Positions 12,091-23,899 are shown, counted from the stretch's first letter. The stretch: 64,000 nt of DNA from Hyaloscypha bicolor E (GCF_002865645.1 NW_020194515.1:124001-188000), one strand, 5' to 3'. Notes: a model not told the origin generated them from the letters alone. Numbers and translations are program-made.

Positions 12091-12819
12091 CCCGTGCTGG
12101 AGATACGGTAGGGCTCGTGGAGATGATGGAGGAGATCGGCGCTCGTCTACTAGCACAAAGTATAGCCTCGGAGCATTGTTTTTCTTGAGCCGATTTCTCA
12201 ATTCAGCCGTCAGCGCCAGAAAGTTCTGCGGTAGAGTACTATGGTAACAAGTTTATCTGAAGATTGTTTTCCTGAAACATCTTTTTTAGCAGGCATCCTT
12301 CCTTGACATTCGTCAGAGGAGGGGCCATCGTGACCTGCATTAGCACGCCAGGGTGGGAGGATGGTGTCTGGTCGACAGGGCCTCCCTGAGACACGATTAA
12401 TCCCTCGCTGGACGCCACGGGCGCCGCCTTACCGCGATTTGCAAGGTACGACGAGGACGGGCCGAAAATGCTCGGTTCAACAGAGTACACTGAGTACAGT
12501 AACTTCAGGAGTGGGAAGGAAGCAAATCAAGGTCACATCATAAACACGCGAGGACCGAAAGTCCCTCTTCCACGTCAACTTGAACACCTTCGTTGGGAAC
12601 AGCGAGATGCCAAGATGCCAGATTGGTGGCTGTGCACTTGTTATCGCAACCCAAGCGTGTATACTGGACTGTATGCGGACTTCGTAGAAATACAAAATTG
12701 CCACTGTGCGCGTGGCTTGGTCTGATTTCAAGGAATCCACGGTGACGTTCAACGTGGAGAAAGAACCAACTTCGCTCCCTTCCTACCGTAGTGTCCGGGA
12801 CATCCGGCCCTTAATTTTT

Positions 12820-12850
12820 GCCTTTCGGGCCAGGGGTACACCCGAAAGGC
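12820..12850. other. Perfect 10-bp inverted repeat (stem-loop)
   Basis: GCCTTTCGGG (12820-12829) and CCCGAAAGGC (12841-12850) flank an 11-nt loop. It is not near an identifiable gene end; function unknown. Confidence 0.8.
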
Positions 12851-13599
12851 ACACCCTCACTCCTGGGCCCCGAAAGCGCAGAGAAGATTTATCCACGTGA
12901 CCGCACAGAGTCTGGAACCGAACCTTCGAAAGGATTTAGTTTAACGTCTCCAGGAGTGTACGTATTGCATTCGTCCCTCGGATTATTCAGAGACACGGAG
13001 AGTAGAATTACAAAACCTCTTCAAGTCATAGCTGTCATCATGGTTCTCATGACGCGTCTGAGATCACTGGACCTGAACCTGCTGAGCTGCCCAGCCAGAT
13101 GACGTGAACGGGAATTCACCGTCGTACTGAGGCAGAACACGCTGCAACATTTACGAGACATTTGTACCGGGCGTGTGTCACAGAACACACTCCCATTGAC
13201 TTTCTATTCCGCAAAGGCAAAAAACCTCTTCTAGAAACAAACCCCGCCCGAAACCGGCGTTACTCCTCCGGACCATCTCAGATTCTCAAAAGCAATATCG
13301 GGAAGTAGGATGTCCTCTCAAGGAATGAAGACTCTGGGGATCCTTCGCTAAGCACCGATGAAAAATCTGTCGGTTCCTGGTGGGATGAAAATAAGAAATT
13401 ATACGAGGGAGAGAAAAGATGCGACAGCCCACGCCAAGACTCAGGGCCAGAAAAAGCAAGCCACGATGATAAGCTCCACCGCATATCTAATCCATTTTAC
13501 AAACTACTCACACGACATCATGCCTCCATGGACGTTCTCCACAAACTAACACTCCTTTGAAACTCTAAAATATATCAAGTCCGTGAGAAGAAGAGAAAC

Positions 13600-14373
13600 A
13601 TGTCCGAGCCGTATAAGAAGGTGGGGAGGGGGGGAGCGGGGAACTTTTACAGCAAGAAGGACGTCGAGGATGTCAAGGGGAAGGGGAAAGCCGTTGTATG
13701 ACCCCTTTTGTTTCTCCCTTTTGAAAACACGTCAATTTCCAGATTTACACTTCATTTTGGACCTTGATCCTGTTGCTCTTCTTTTCAACTATACAACTTG
13801 CACGGGCGACATTCTCAGCCTTGTCACATCACCCATGTTTACATCTTCACACACAAAAGACGAGCTAACAACCATCCTTAGGACCCCGAAGCCCTCCCTC
13901 CCTCAACAGCAGACCTAACCCGCGCCATCTCTGCCTCTCAAATAGCGCCCGAATACCTACACACCGGCCGGGGCGGCGCAGGAAACTGGCTCAAACCCAC
14001 CGACCTCACCTCCTCCGGCCTCACCCAAATGTCGCTCCCGGACCCAACATCGATCACACCCTCCTCTCCCTCGTCCACCGAAGCCGGCCCCTCCTCGCCT
14101 TCCTCTTCCCCTGCACCATCGCACTCCGCCAGTCGACCCGGCATAGGGGTTTCGAAAAGAGTCCTTGGGGGGAGTAAACCCACGTATAAGGGGGGAAGGG
14201 GGGGAGCAGGGAATTATACGGATTTCGAGGCGGAGGAGAGGGCGAGGAGGGAAGAGGGAGAGAGAGTTAGGGCGGAGATGGAGAGGAGGGTTGAGCGGGA
14301 TGTGGAGGCTGGGTTGGCGAGGCCGGCGAGGGCTTACGGCGGGGTTGTGGGGGGGAGTTATGAGATGAATTAG
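13600..14373 (+). CDS. DUF3602 / Par32-like protein
   Basis: Exons 13600-13695 and 13882-14373 give 195 residues; the 186-bp intron has a CTAAC branch site near 13,865. Three copies of the family signature GRGGAGN[FWY] occur. GRGGAGNF is in exon 1, GRGGAGNW begins the second block and GRGGAGNY lies near the C-terminus, after KRVLGGSKPTYKG. The last quarter is Arg/Glu-rich (FEAEERARREEGERVRAEME). In yeast, the repeat protein Par32 is phosphorylated after TORC1 inhibition and inhibits ammonium permeases. Whether this shorter protein does the same is inference. The start is the first ATG, four residues upstream of the GRGG block (MSEPYKKVGRGGAGNF). The 3' half of exon 2 is strikingly G-rich on the coding strand. 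Confidence 0.82.
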
Positions 14374-15711
14374 AGGCAGGGATGGCTGTCGATGGTCGCT
14401 TTTGATTTTGGAGTTTGAGGATTTGGGTTGGATGCTGGGGTTATTTGCGTGTCCTTTTTGGTGTTGGATAATGGATGAGACCTGCCTGGTTTTGAAAGCT
14501 GAGTGAACTGGATATGGAGGGTCCGAGGATTTGAAACATGCAAGTTGTAGAGAATCAACATCATCAAAATGGGTTTACTATTAAAAAATGGTGCCTATCT
14601 CGTCTATTGCTATTTCCAAATACCTGGAGCATAAGAGTACACAACTAGATAGTGAACTTAGTTCTTCGATCGATAAGAGGAGCTTCACCGGGAATACTAT
14701 ATTACATATCTGCAGTCTCATCGCATCTGCATCCTTCAAGTGTAATATTTTCCTAATACGCAAGTCAAGCTGTGCACGGATACTGTTAGTAGTTTAAGAT
14801 ATATTTATAGGTCACGTAGTCCAGCAGCAGGCATCACAAGTGTTCATCAACATGTTTCACACAAGCTCGACTGCAGGAATGTGCCGAGCAGAAAAGGGAC
14901 AATGACCCAAGTCAAGTTGAACATTCAACTGGGAGCAATGTCAATACTCCAGAACTTAAGAGCATTGGAAATGAATTGAGTTCTGTTCTCCGATATACGA
15001 GTAGCAATCTAAGTTGAGCGGTGCTTGGATAACGGCATGCGAGCTGCGGTGGGACTAAGTATGCTAGAATGGAAGAGTACACAATTGTTACGTCAGCAGA
15101 GGCAACACAGCGAGTGTAAGGTATGAGGGAAGCACATTTAATAAAAGAGGTCAAGATTTCAATAACAACAATTGTGAGCCCTGGTTGAAGTGATGGTTGT
15201 CTGAAAAGGCACGTACCTCAACATTGATACAAGTTACAAGTAGAAGAGGCCCTGATAAGCATGGAAAGAGAAGGCTCAATGTATGCTAAAAATAAAAAAA
15301 TGCAAAATGTCAAGCAAGGAATAATGCCCCCTTATCTTATCATCAATGCAAGCTACAAATATCACAAGTCATAATCAAGCATACCCAAAACTCGCCATGT
15401 TTATCCTCGCCACGTCCAGCATCTACCAATCAACATCCCCATCGAGAACACCGCCTGTCGCTGCACTGATGTTGTGAATTTGATCCAGCATCCCTACAAT
15501 CTCAAGTCCTTGTTCCCACGTATTGTTGCTGCCTTTGTTGGAACCACTGGGAGAAGCATTCAGCTTGAGTTACAGTGTATCGGAGTTTGCGAGAATCAGA
15601 AGGAAATCAAAGGGCGTAAACCAATTCTTAAACCACAGGTTTGTTGTTGGTCCACAAAACCAGGTCGATGGCTTTGTCACGAAGAACGAGATCGAAGAAC
15701 TCCGTATTTTC
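14374..15711. other. Intergenic, AT-rich, with a dispersed-repeat copy
   Basis: No gene is supported. Copy 2 of the dispersed repeat lies at 14756-14862; the remainder is AT-rich without long frames of coding character. Confidence 0.5.
14756..14862 (+). repeat. Dispersed repeat, copy 2
   Basis: Matches 7597-7720 in sequence and order of blocks, with small internal differences. Confidence 0.7.
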
Positions 15712-16640
15712 TCAAGGAGTCGTGGAAAAGTCCCCTATGGCATCATTCCAGGATCTCGATTTAGCCCCAAGGCCAAGGCGACGGTCATAACTGTCAGCAA
15801 CGACGGGCAATTGAAGTTGAGACGTAAGATCTAGGAATGGTCGACTCTCGTAGGGCCCTAATGCTATAATAGTAAACCCCTCGGGGAGTTCGTTAATGGC
15901 AGGGTGTGTGTCTTTGCCGTATACCGCGAGGATAAAGAACTCGTCATCAGTAAAATCTTCACGAACGCAAAACATACGATGATGCGAGTCTTTTCCCTTG
16001 GTCTTGGCCTCCTTGGTGTCTTGGCAGTGTTCCTTGATTCGCTCTCTGAAATCCCGCTCTATCTTTCTACCATAAACAAATGACCTCTCATCAAGTCTCT
16101 TAGTCGCCCCTTGCAGGAGGAAGTTTGCGTATATTCCTCTTATTCTCTTGATGGCCGAGGATGGAAGTAGGAATGGCTTTTGATTTTCCCAGCCCTTTGC
16201 AAAGAGGAGTTGGCAGATGAACCCCGTGAGGAATCCGGCTGTGATGTATTCAGCCAGCTCTAGGAGGTGATGCCTGTGATACTTCAAGATATACATAGCA
16301 TCTGGACTCTTAGTATATAGCCATTTTAGTGGAGAAAGCAAGGCGGAGATATTGAAGTACTACTTCTTCAACCACAAGCCTATCTTGCGCGACAAGGCAA
16401 AATCAGGAATATTAACATCCACGGCTGCTTGAATCTGCTTCTTCCTTGGAGATATCATTTCGATATTCAAGCTTCAATTCCCAGAACTCCTTCGTTTGTA
16501 GATCATTGATACGAAAGAGGGGTATGAAAACTGCGTCATCCTCATCGGAAATAATGTTTTCGTTTTCGTTTTCGTCGCTCTCCGCGGCATTGTCTGGTAA
16601 TTGGGCAGTTTCCTGTTGCTTCTTTTGAAGAATATTGCGA
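15712..16640 (-). pseudogene. Probable decayed gene of unknown family
   Basis: A 209-codon open frame (16341-15712) reads like real protein, with segments such as YITAGFLTGFICQLLFAKGW and FTDDEFFILAVYGKDTHPAI. It has no ATG before 16296. The same frame continues upstream through an in-frame TAG (16360-16362) as PDFALSRKIGLWLKK. A further coherent acidic segment (SDENENENIISDEDDAVFIP, then FRINDLQTKEFWELKLEYR) joins in another frame near 16,430-16,445. The simplest reading is a gene broken by one stop and one frameshift. Alternatives are an unrecognised intron or a live 194-residue protein starting at 16296. No function can be assigned. Confidence 0.45.
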
Positions 16641-17213
16641 GTATAGTTTCAACCAATATTGTTCATGTCAATGAGTGGAAGGCTAGGGTAAAACGGTCAA
16701 CTATCACTTCAAAGGTAAAGGTTGGAAGCTTACATGTCAAGGCGTGCTTCAAATTAGGAGATCAGGATGCCAATGCTTGTCGGCGCCGCTTATACATCAT
16801 TTCGCCTATCCAGGATCAGCGGGTACTCTCGTTGCGGTGGGAATGGAAGATTCGATCTTCTGGGTTGCTTTGCTGGGAGGGAGGGTGGTCGGTGAGGGTT
16901 GTTGTGTCGTACCAATTTGGAAAGCGGTCTCGCTTGGGTCACCGCCCTACTTCTCATCGTTTTTAGAACATAATTCTTAGAAGCAGTATCCCATTCCGGC
17001 ATAGGGAAGTGAAACGGAGAGACTCGAAACAAAATAATTTACAAACGAAAATTATAGTTGTCATCGATGCCTCCCCCTCTATGGTATGCAGCGCTGAATA
17101 GCTCGAACCCAAATTCATTAACCAATGGTTTTCCACACGCAAAATTCTAACGCCATGCAAAACCAGTCCCGCAATCATGCAGCAAAATCACCGCGCTGTC
17201 ATGAGATCTTTTC
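16641..17213. other. Intergenic, downstream of the MFS gene
   Basis: No supported gene or repeat. Confidence 0.45.
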
Positions 17214-19264
17214 TCATATTTTTCTCAATCCCGCATCCAATCCCTGTTCTTTCGAGCTCTCACTGTCAAGCTCTTTATCTTGTCTCCTTGTCTCCTCACT
17301 CTTTTCTTCACTCTTCTCCTCACTGTCCTCCTCCTCCTTCTCGGTATCCCTGTCATCACTTTCAGAGATATCCTGTCCCTCCTCTTCTTCGACTTGATTA
17401 ACTGTTCTCATCCTCTCCAAGGCTGCCGCCGCCTCAGCAGCAAACTTGCACTTCAATCGAATCGCTTCTCCATGCTTGTAGAACAAAAATGGGAATGGAA
17501 CACACATCAGTGCTAGGAAAGCCGGAATAGACGACGCCCAATGGATACCGAGGTTTCGATACATATCTATTGTTGTTATTAGTTTAGTTCTCTTAATCAT
17601 GAGGAAATGGGGTAGTGATTACATGTTGTAAACAGGGGGAACGCTGCACCGAACAATGATCGCAGCACACTGTTTGCTGCTAATACGGAAGCTGCGTATA
17701 TTACATATGAATCGATGAGGTAGTTCATGATGCTCAAGAACACGAGCACCATGCCGAATCCAAAGGGGGCGGCGCCAACGATACTCACAGCCCAGTGGAT
17801 GCTCGGATAATTCGTCCACGCAAACCAGAACAACCCGACAGGTAGAAAAATAGAGCCAAGCATTGCCGGCGGTAGTCGAGCCTCAGGGGGAGCCTTTCCA
17901 TTGTGCTTGGCCTCGGTATGTTGGTACCGTTTGTTGTCCCAAATGGAATAGACAACCGCAAACATCTCTCCAACCATAACACCAGTGAACGAGAGTCCTC
18001 CAATGCCGGGAGACCATCCCCTCTGTTGCTGGTACACGATGGGGAACGCGGCAAACATCATGTAGAGCGTTCCATAGATGATGGCCATGTAGATACTCAG
18101 CAATAGTACGATCGGCTCTCGAAACAGCAAGATCCATGGCCGAGACAGAGCAATCTTATACTCTTGGGCCACGGTCTTCTTGCCGTGCTCGATTTCCATC
18201 TTAGACTTATATACTTTGCCAGTGATTTTCGAGAGCTTGGCGGCACGGCGGCGGAGGATGACAGGAGTGTACGTTTCGGGGATTGTAAGAGAGCCGATGA
18301 TCCATAAAGCTCCCGTAAAGATAGCCATTACACCTTCGACCCAGCGCCACCCTTCGGTTTCGCCAAGAAATCCACCAATGATTGGTCCTGATTTTGCTGT
18401 AAGCCTTCATTCCAACAAGGGGCGGAAAGACTATTGCACTCACCAAGAGTAGGTCCCAAGAAAGGAGCCGCAGCAAAAACACTCATTGCCAGTCCTCGTT
18501 GCGAAGCAGGAAACATATCCGCAATGACGCCTCCTGCATTTGTTAAAGGCGAAGATCCAAATGCACCAGCAAAGAACCGCAGGATAAGCAGCGATTGAAT
18601 GTTAGGGGCACCAGCAGCTCCCGCGTTGAATGCTGTGAGCATGGCATATGTACCAATGAACAGGACTTGACGGCCGTACAATTCGGACATGGGAGCCCAC
18701 AGAAGAGGACCTATTGCGAATCCAAGAACGAATAGCGAAATCCCGAGCGTTACGACTTCTTGACCAACACCGAAGGTTGAGAGAATTTGGTCGACACCAC
18801 CGCTGTAGGCTGATGAGACGAACGCTACTGCAAGAGTAGCCTATAAGAGACAGAAGTCAGTATCAGCTGGACAGAAGCAAAGGCTTGAAGGTCCGGAATA
18901 CTCAAACTTCTACTTTTGGCTCCTCCGCCAAAAGCTAACGGCCCAAATCATTGATTGTATGCTTGGACACTGAATGGGCTCAACTCACAAACGCGACCAG
19001 GATTGTGATCATCCATTTCTTCCACATGGGAAAGAGCATAGGATTTCTCCTATCATTCTCGATATATTCCACCACATAGGGTTCATCCTCTGTTCCAGAA
19101 CCTCTGTATGGCCAATTCAAGACTTCTGGAGTCACATGAGTTTGGTCGATTACCAATCTCCAATGCGATACTTTTTGCCGAGTCCTCCCCTTCTGAGCCT
19201 CAACATCTCGTTCTGGGGGCTCTGTTGCCGTTGTCGATGACGCAGATGAGTCTGGTTGAGTCAT
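17214..19264 (-). CDS. MFS transporter, drug:H+ antiporter-1 (multidrug/polyamine) type
   Basis: Exons are the complement of 18989-19264, 18444-18840, 17623-18387 and 17214-17566, giving 596 residues. A cytosolic N-terminus ends in a conserved PRG-like block (DDP-type [18 protein letters not shown]). About 12 membrane segments follow, including the motif-A-like loop [19 protein letters not shown], the [20 protein letters not shown] segment and the antiporter motif-C-like [14 protein letters not shown]. That last motif is restored by splicing of the 56-bp intron 18388-18443. The C-terminal tail is unusually long and acidic, rich in EEKSEE repeats. Family members export drugs or polyamines from the plasma membrane; the substrate here is unknown. 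The intron at 17567-17622 joins PLFTT to [13 protein letters not shown], a typical junction for the family. Confidence 0.88.
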
Positions 19265-20084
19265 TTTGGGGATGTATTCAACAGTAGGGGACCTTCACAA
19301 CTGCTGAAGAGGAATGCAACAAGAGAAGGAGTCACAGAAAATATATTGCATCGAGACGCTTAACTCCACCGAGGCGCAAGCCTATCGTTCTTCGCTATGC
19401 ATACTCCGACGGAATTGAATTTCTGGATAACCCTGCATAATCTTGCATAGCCTTGCACAACTTTGCACAGCTGCATCGTTTGTTGCGGATGACGGAAGCC
19501 TTTGCCGCAAATCATTGGGATAGCTTCAAAGGTGGGGCAGGCTACAGCCTCAACCTACCATACAAGTAAGCTGCTCCGGTGCCTCCTTCCGAGTGACGGA
19601 AGTCTGTGCGGAATGGTGTGGGTGTTGGGCGTCGGTGTTGGGCTTAGAAATTACTTTTAACTCCCTCTGCTTCTATTTCCGAGCTAAACATCAAGCTCGT
19701 GCATAACTTTGCAGCACGGAGGTGTGGGCCGGCGCCACTGGCGGACTTAAGAAATACGACCATCTGCTCCGATCGGCTGAACAAGGGACAATCGATCAAT
19801 GACTTCGGTTTTTTCCCCTAAAGCGGTTCAGACACTTGACCCGTTGAACAAATAAACTTCCAGGGTCTTTGACTTCAATAAGAGGCTGGAAGAGAACGGG
19901 GAGGTCGAGACCTTGCACTCACCTTGCGCTGCAAAAGGACATAAGCTGAAGCTAAGACATCGTAGCCGCGTACCCGGATTCATGAAACGACGAGTTGTGC
20001 TCAGAATGGAGGAGCAAAAGTTGCATTATTCGAGCGGAAACAACATGGCCCGGAGTAAGTATGTCGTATTTTGGGTATCTCATG
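19265..20084. other. Intergenic, upstream of the MFS gene
   Basis: No gene seen. Near 19,430-19,475 a roughly 10-bp unit (CCTTGCACAA-like) repeats imperfectly about five times. Confidence 0.5.
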
Positions 20085-22039
20085 CTAACTAGACTTCTTG
20101 CTCTTCTTGTGCATTTTGTCCGTGATGCCAAATTGGGGCCGTTTTTTGCTTGTGTCGTGCCGACTTCCGCGCCCTGACTTCTTGTCTTGCTTAGGGGTAT
20201 CTTGAGGAAGTGGGGCCGGTTTGTCTTGTTCCACAATTGCCATATCATCATCCCCAAAGCCAGCCCATTCGTCTTCTCCTTCGTCCGTTGGTACGGAACG
20301 AACGGGTGCAATGTCAACATCCTCGTTGATGGGACCAAAGTTTTCTTCTTGAGGACTTACCCTCACAGGAAAGCCCATCATATCTCGAACAAGATGGCCA
20401 CGTTCGTCTCTGAGGAATTCTGCATCCACGTCTTTCCTCGGCTTGACGTCTCTGATAAACCCAGCGAGGAAAAAGCCCATTGTGCAATGCTCATCATCTT
20501 TATTAGCTCTTATGCATGCCTCTGCAAGTACCTCATTGCCATCGCAGGTTTCCGAAGATCCGCGGACAGGCCATTGCTGCATTCCTCGTATTTGTTCCTC
20601 ACGCATGAGAATTCGCCAACCTCGCTCCTTTGCGAATGGATGTTCCAAGGCTTTCTGGACAACCAGCTCGTTCTCTCCTGCATGGATTGAGCAAGTTGAA
20701 TACGTGATTTTCCTTGCTGCTGGGAATTTGAACGCATGAAGGAGTAGCTCCAGTTGGAACTTAGAAAGTGCCTCGATTCGAGCTTTGAGCTCATCGTCCG
20801 AATTGACAGCTGTAACCTCTCCATCATCGTCAACCATGACGTCCAGCGCGTCATCATGATCGCCTTTTTTACGCTTTCTCGTCCCGCTGGTTGGCTCTGG
20901 CACCTTTGATCCTTTCTTCTGAGGCTTGGATATGCTGCTCGATGGCTGCTTGGTAGCAGGTAGATGCAGTTCTGGCATATCATCTCTGCCGATAATACCA
21001 CTTCCAGAACAACTTGGATCTAACAACAAAGCGATAACATTCTTAAATGCGGCTGACTCCGGATCCGTCTTCAGGAAGTCTTGTCCGGGGTGGAGTTTCG
21101 TCCAAGTATTTGATCCAGCAAGGTTGACCATCTTCTCGAGAGTTTCCGCTCTGCCCTTGCTTTTCTCAAATGCGTGGACGACTTGCGAGCATTCATCAGG
21201 TTCCGAATTGTGCGATAGGAGGATGGCAGCAATGTGAGTGGTCTTGTTTCCTGGGGCGGCACATGCATCTATAATATCGCCATCCTCAGCCAGCGGGTCA
21301 AGAAGATGGGCCGGAAAACATGACGCCTTGTCCTGGAAAATGATTTCTCCAGACTTGTAAGCGTCGCTTTTGGAAAGATCAATATTCGGCGATATAGCAA
21401 TGAGGTTTGGGACATGACAATCAATGAATAAGCGCTTTGAACCCCGATTCCGGACACCGCCAACGGTCGTAGAGCGTTCGTATCCTGAGAAGGTAGTTTC
21501 CAGCTGATCCTCCAGCGTAGTTTTTAAAGTATTGATGCGAATCCAACGAGGTCGCAGCATTTCGGAGCCACCTCCCCCATTTTCCAGGCCTGACTCGACG
21601 AATGCTTTGAACGCCTCAGCGGAGCCTACCCTCCTTCGGATTCTTGCTCTTGTAAACTCTGCTTGAAGCCGGTTCTTGTGCCGTTCAATGGCGACTCGAA
21701 GTCCATGAGTAGCTGGGAGAGCAACCCCTTTCTTGGCCAAAATAAGGTCATGAGCAAGAAGGATTGAAAGAACAGGTGTCAGCTAAGAGGAGAATATAAT
21801 CAGTTTTGTGTACAATCATATTTGAGGTAGTGCATTACCTTCCGCTCGACACGTAAGATGTCAGCATTTTCGACCACTTCTTTCAAGACTGAGCTCCATT
21901 TGCACGTCTCTATAGCCAAGGCGTAGATTTGGGCCGGCTGTGACTTCAAATCCTTCTTGCTGAAAATTCTGGACTTCAAGCTGCCACCTGAGTTAGCAGG
22001 CTCGGTCAACAGGTCGGCTGTCTCCCAGTAAAGTGACAT
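20085..22039 (-). CDS. rcm1: NSUN5/Rcm1-type rRNA (cytosine-C5) methyltransferase
   Basis: Exons are the complement of 21839-22039 and 20085-21782 (56-bp intron), giving 632 residues. The start MSLYWETADLLTEPA matches family practice; the frame extends upstream without an ATG. The SAM-binding motif I is IIDACAAPGNKTTHIAAIL. The motif IV cysteine lies in LLDPSCSGSGI (C325) and the catalytic motif VI cysteine in ITYSTCSIHAGENE (C431). The N-terminal region (TPVLSILLAHDLILAKKG) also fits NSUN5. Yeast Rcm1 makes m5C in 25S rRNA domain IV during ribosome biogenesis, and the same role is inferred. A Ser/Lys-rich insertion of about 60 residues follows C325, and the C-terminal tail is basic (KKSGRGSRHDTSKKRPQF), fitting nucleolar location. 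Confidence 0.9.
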
Positions 22040-22643
22040 TGTATCCGTGTATCGATTCGCAGAGAACTTGACTTGAAACTTCTCCAATTCTCAGTTCTCT
22101 CTCACAAGAGACGAATCTCGAGGGGACATCAAATACACTAGACTACAGAAGAAATGATTATGTTCAAAGGTGGTTGTTGAGTTGGTGTGTATTGAATTAC
22201 TCTGAGGAGAACTTTTCCGAGGTACGAAGTATCGGGTTTGTCCCAGGCGTCCACGTGACCATCACAAGGAACCTCGGATTTTCATCTCACCATTTACATC
22301 TCAATCGAGTCATTTCTAATGTCCAATGAACGAATTGATCTTCGGTCACTTCGGAAATCTGATTGTATCTCCGTTACCAGGTTTTATACTCACAGCCTGT
22401 CCGGAAACCGCATACTTCTAGCAAGAGCAGAGCCTATCCAATGTTGAATTCTCCCTGTACCAAAGTACCACACACGAGATGCATGATGCTGATTAATAAA
22501 CCATTCACATCAATTAACAAGTGCAGTACTTCCGCGGACTATCAAACTACCTAAGTAAGGGAAGGAGAGTCTGTCTTCCTTCCTTTTTTTCCAACTTGGG
22601 TAAAAGCTCATTTCATACCTACATATCTCTTCACTTTGACGAA
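22040..22643. other. Divergent promoter region, methyltransferase (-) / GFA protein (+)
   Basis: No gene seen. The two start codons point away from each other and are 604 bp apart. Confidence 0.5.
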
Positions 22644-23162
22644 ATGGATTCTTCAGATATAATTCAAGGGGCTTGCAATTGCGGACGTATTACTGTTTCC
22701 CTTCCTCGAAGCTCCCTTCCAAAAGCAAGTTCACTCTGCCACTGCTTGAATTGCAGGGCATCAAGTGGTTCACTGTCAGTCAGCTTAAATCTCAAATGTT
22801 CAGAGCCATGCTGAAAGCCTTCTAGTTTTGCGGTGAATTTACCCACGCCTACCAAAGACATCACAGTGGAAGGAACACCGAAGATACACAGCGATATTGC
22901 TGCCTCTGGGAACACTTCAGATCGTCTTTTCTGCGGTGACTGCGGCAGGGAGGTGTTTGAAATTAATTTGTATGTACGAAAGCTAATGTTTTGCAGCGCC
23001 ATAATGACTGTTGTCAAAGAACGCCCAGAAATCGCATTTCTCAAGGGTGGCCTTTTCGCAAAGTTCGGCGTTGATCTCCCAGCTCCAGGGAGAGAGCAGT
23101 TCTGGAGAAGGGCAGAAAAGTGGGAGAAACCGCACGAAGGGGTTGCAACGCTCATTGAATAA
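22644..23162 (+). CDS. GFA/CENP-V domain zinc protein
   Basis: Exons 22644-22774 and 22826-23162 give 155 residues, the usual length for the family. The zinc-binding pattern is present: GACNCGRITV near the N-terminus, then CHCLNCRASSGSLFAVNL spanning the 51-bp intron, then FCGDCGREVFE. Members of the glutathione-dependent formaldehyde-activating superfamily bind zinc through these cysteines, but most fungal copies have no assigned substrate. The stretch INLYVRKLMFC between GREVFE and SAIMTVV contains GTATGT and TTTTGCAG signals only 27 bp apart. That is shorter than any intron seen here, so I read through it. The donor at 22775 is a GTCAGT variant. Confidence 0.8.
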
Positions 23163-23314
23163 CATATTTATGTATGATTGTTCCCTGCAAGCTCGGGCAT
23201 CAACTTAGCTCTCACGCCCCACTTGAATCTTTCTTTGCTTCACATCCTTGTTCAAATGCGTGTTGTAAGATCAAACCCAATGATCTGCTCTTTCAAGAAG
23301 TCCACAACAGCGTC

Positions 23315-23899
23315 TCATCCCCTCGTAGCATTTAACCCAGGCGGAATTGCAATTATCTTAATACCTGGCAGCATTATCCCCGCAAACTCCAAGACTTCTT
23401 TCTACTGTATGCTAGTCCATTAGCTTAAGCAAATCTAAATTCCAGTGAGCTTGAGTTAGCTGAGAAGAGAGGATGACTTACCAGGAGTTGATGAACGACT
23501 ACCAAAGAGTCTAATAGAGGCTTTAGGCCATCTATTCCTAGGTTAAGAGGTCCTGTCAGCTCGTACTTATGCCTTTTGGTGAAGAGAGCTTACTGTTGGT
23601 GTTTGCTACATGAACCAGATTGTACTGAGTTGCCAAGTCCTGCCGGGAGTGAGTTCAAAGCTATTCGCACAAATCTAGTACTATTTCCCTACCTGGATGA
23701 GGGTAGCAACGAGCTTCTTAGCAACCTCTGGTGTGTTGTTGACAGAGACAATGTAAATCAGCAGCGTTGGAGTCCACATTCTGGGACTCTTATGTTGTTT
23801 TGATGATGCAGAAGCCAGATGGGAATTTCTGCTGTTGCGAATTGAGACTGCGACTAGGACAGAAATCGAGCGTTCATCCAGAGCAACCTGTCTCAACAT
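23315..23899 (-). CDS. Small four-exon gene or recent pseudogene, family unknown
   Basis: Reading through splice signals, the complement of 23693-23899, 23594-23639, 23482-23537 and 23315-23401 yields 131 residues. The strand/helix alternation looks real: TPTLLIYIVSVNNTPEVAKK, DLATQYNLVHVANTN, IDGLKPLLDSLVVV and GIMLPGIKIIAIPPGLNATR. Each junction has a plausible GT..AG pair. The frame ends at TGA (23315-23317) but resumes immediately as DAVVDFLKEQIIGFDLTTRI. That looks like the natural C-terminus, so the stop may be a recent lesion or a missed intron. The first exon start is weak because a stop codon directly precedes the ATG. No function assigned. Confidence 0.4.

Larger units (their letters stand above)
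9339..13599. other. Gene-free 4.2-kb interval, GC-rich with simple repeats
   Basis: No spliced or unspliced gene is convincing. Open frames here, up to 216 codons, have low-complexity CT/GA-driven composition and no conserved motif. Contents include a polypurine tract near 10,200-10,250, a GGCAGT/GGCAGC microsatellite, a GGCT tetramer run, a CAAGGGCT repeat, and a perfect 10-bp stem-loop at 12,820-12,850. It may serve as an extended promoter for the divergent C2H2 and DUF3602 genes. Confidence 0.55.

Noticed and set aside
22969..22995. 27-bp intron in the GFA protein gene
   Set aside because: Has GTATGT and TTTTGCAG but is below any plausible intron length; frame is open through it.
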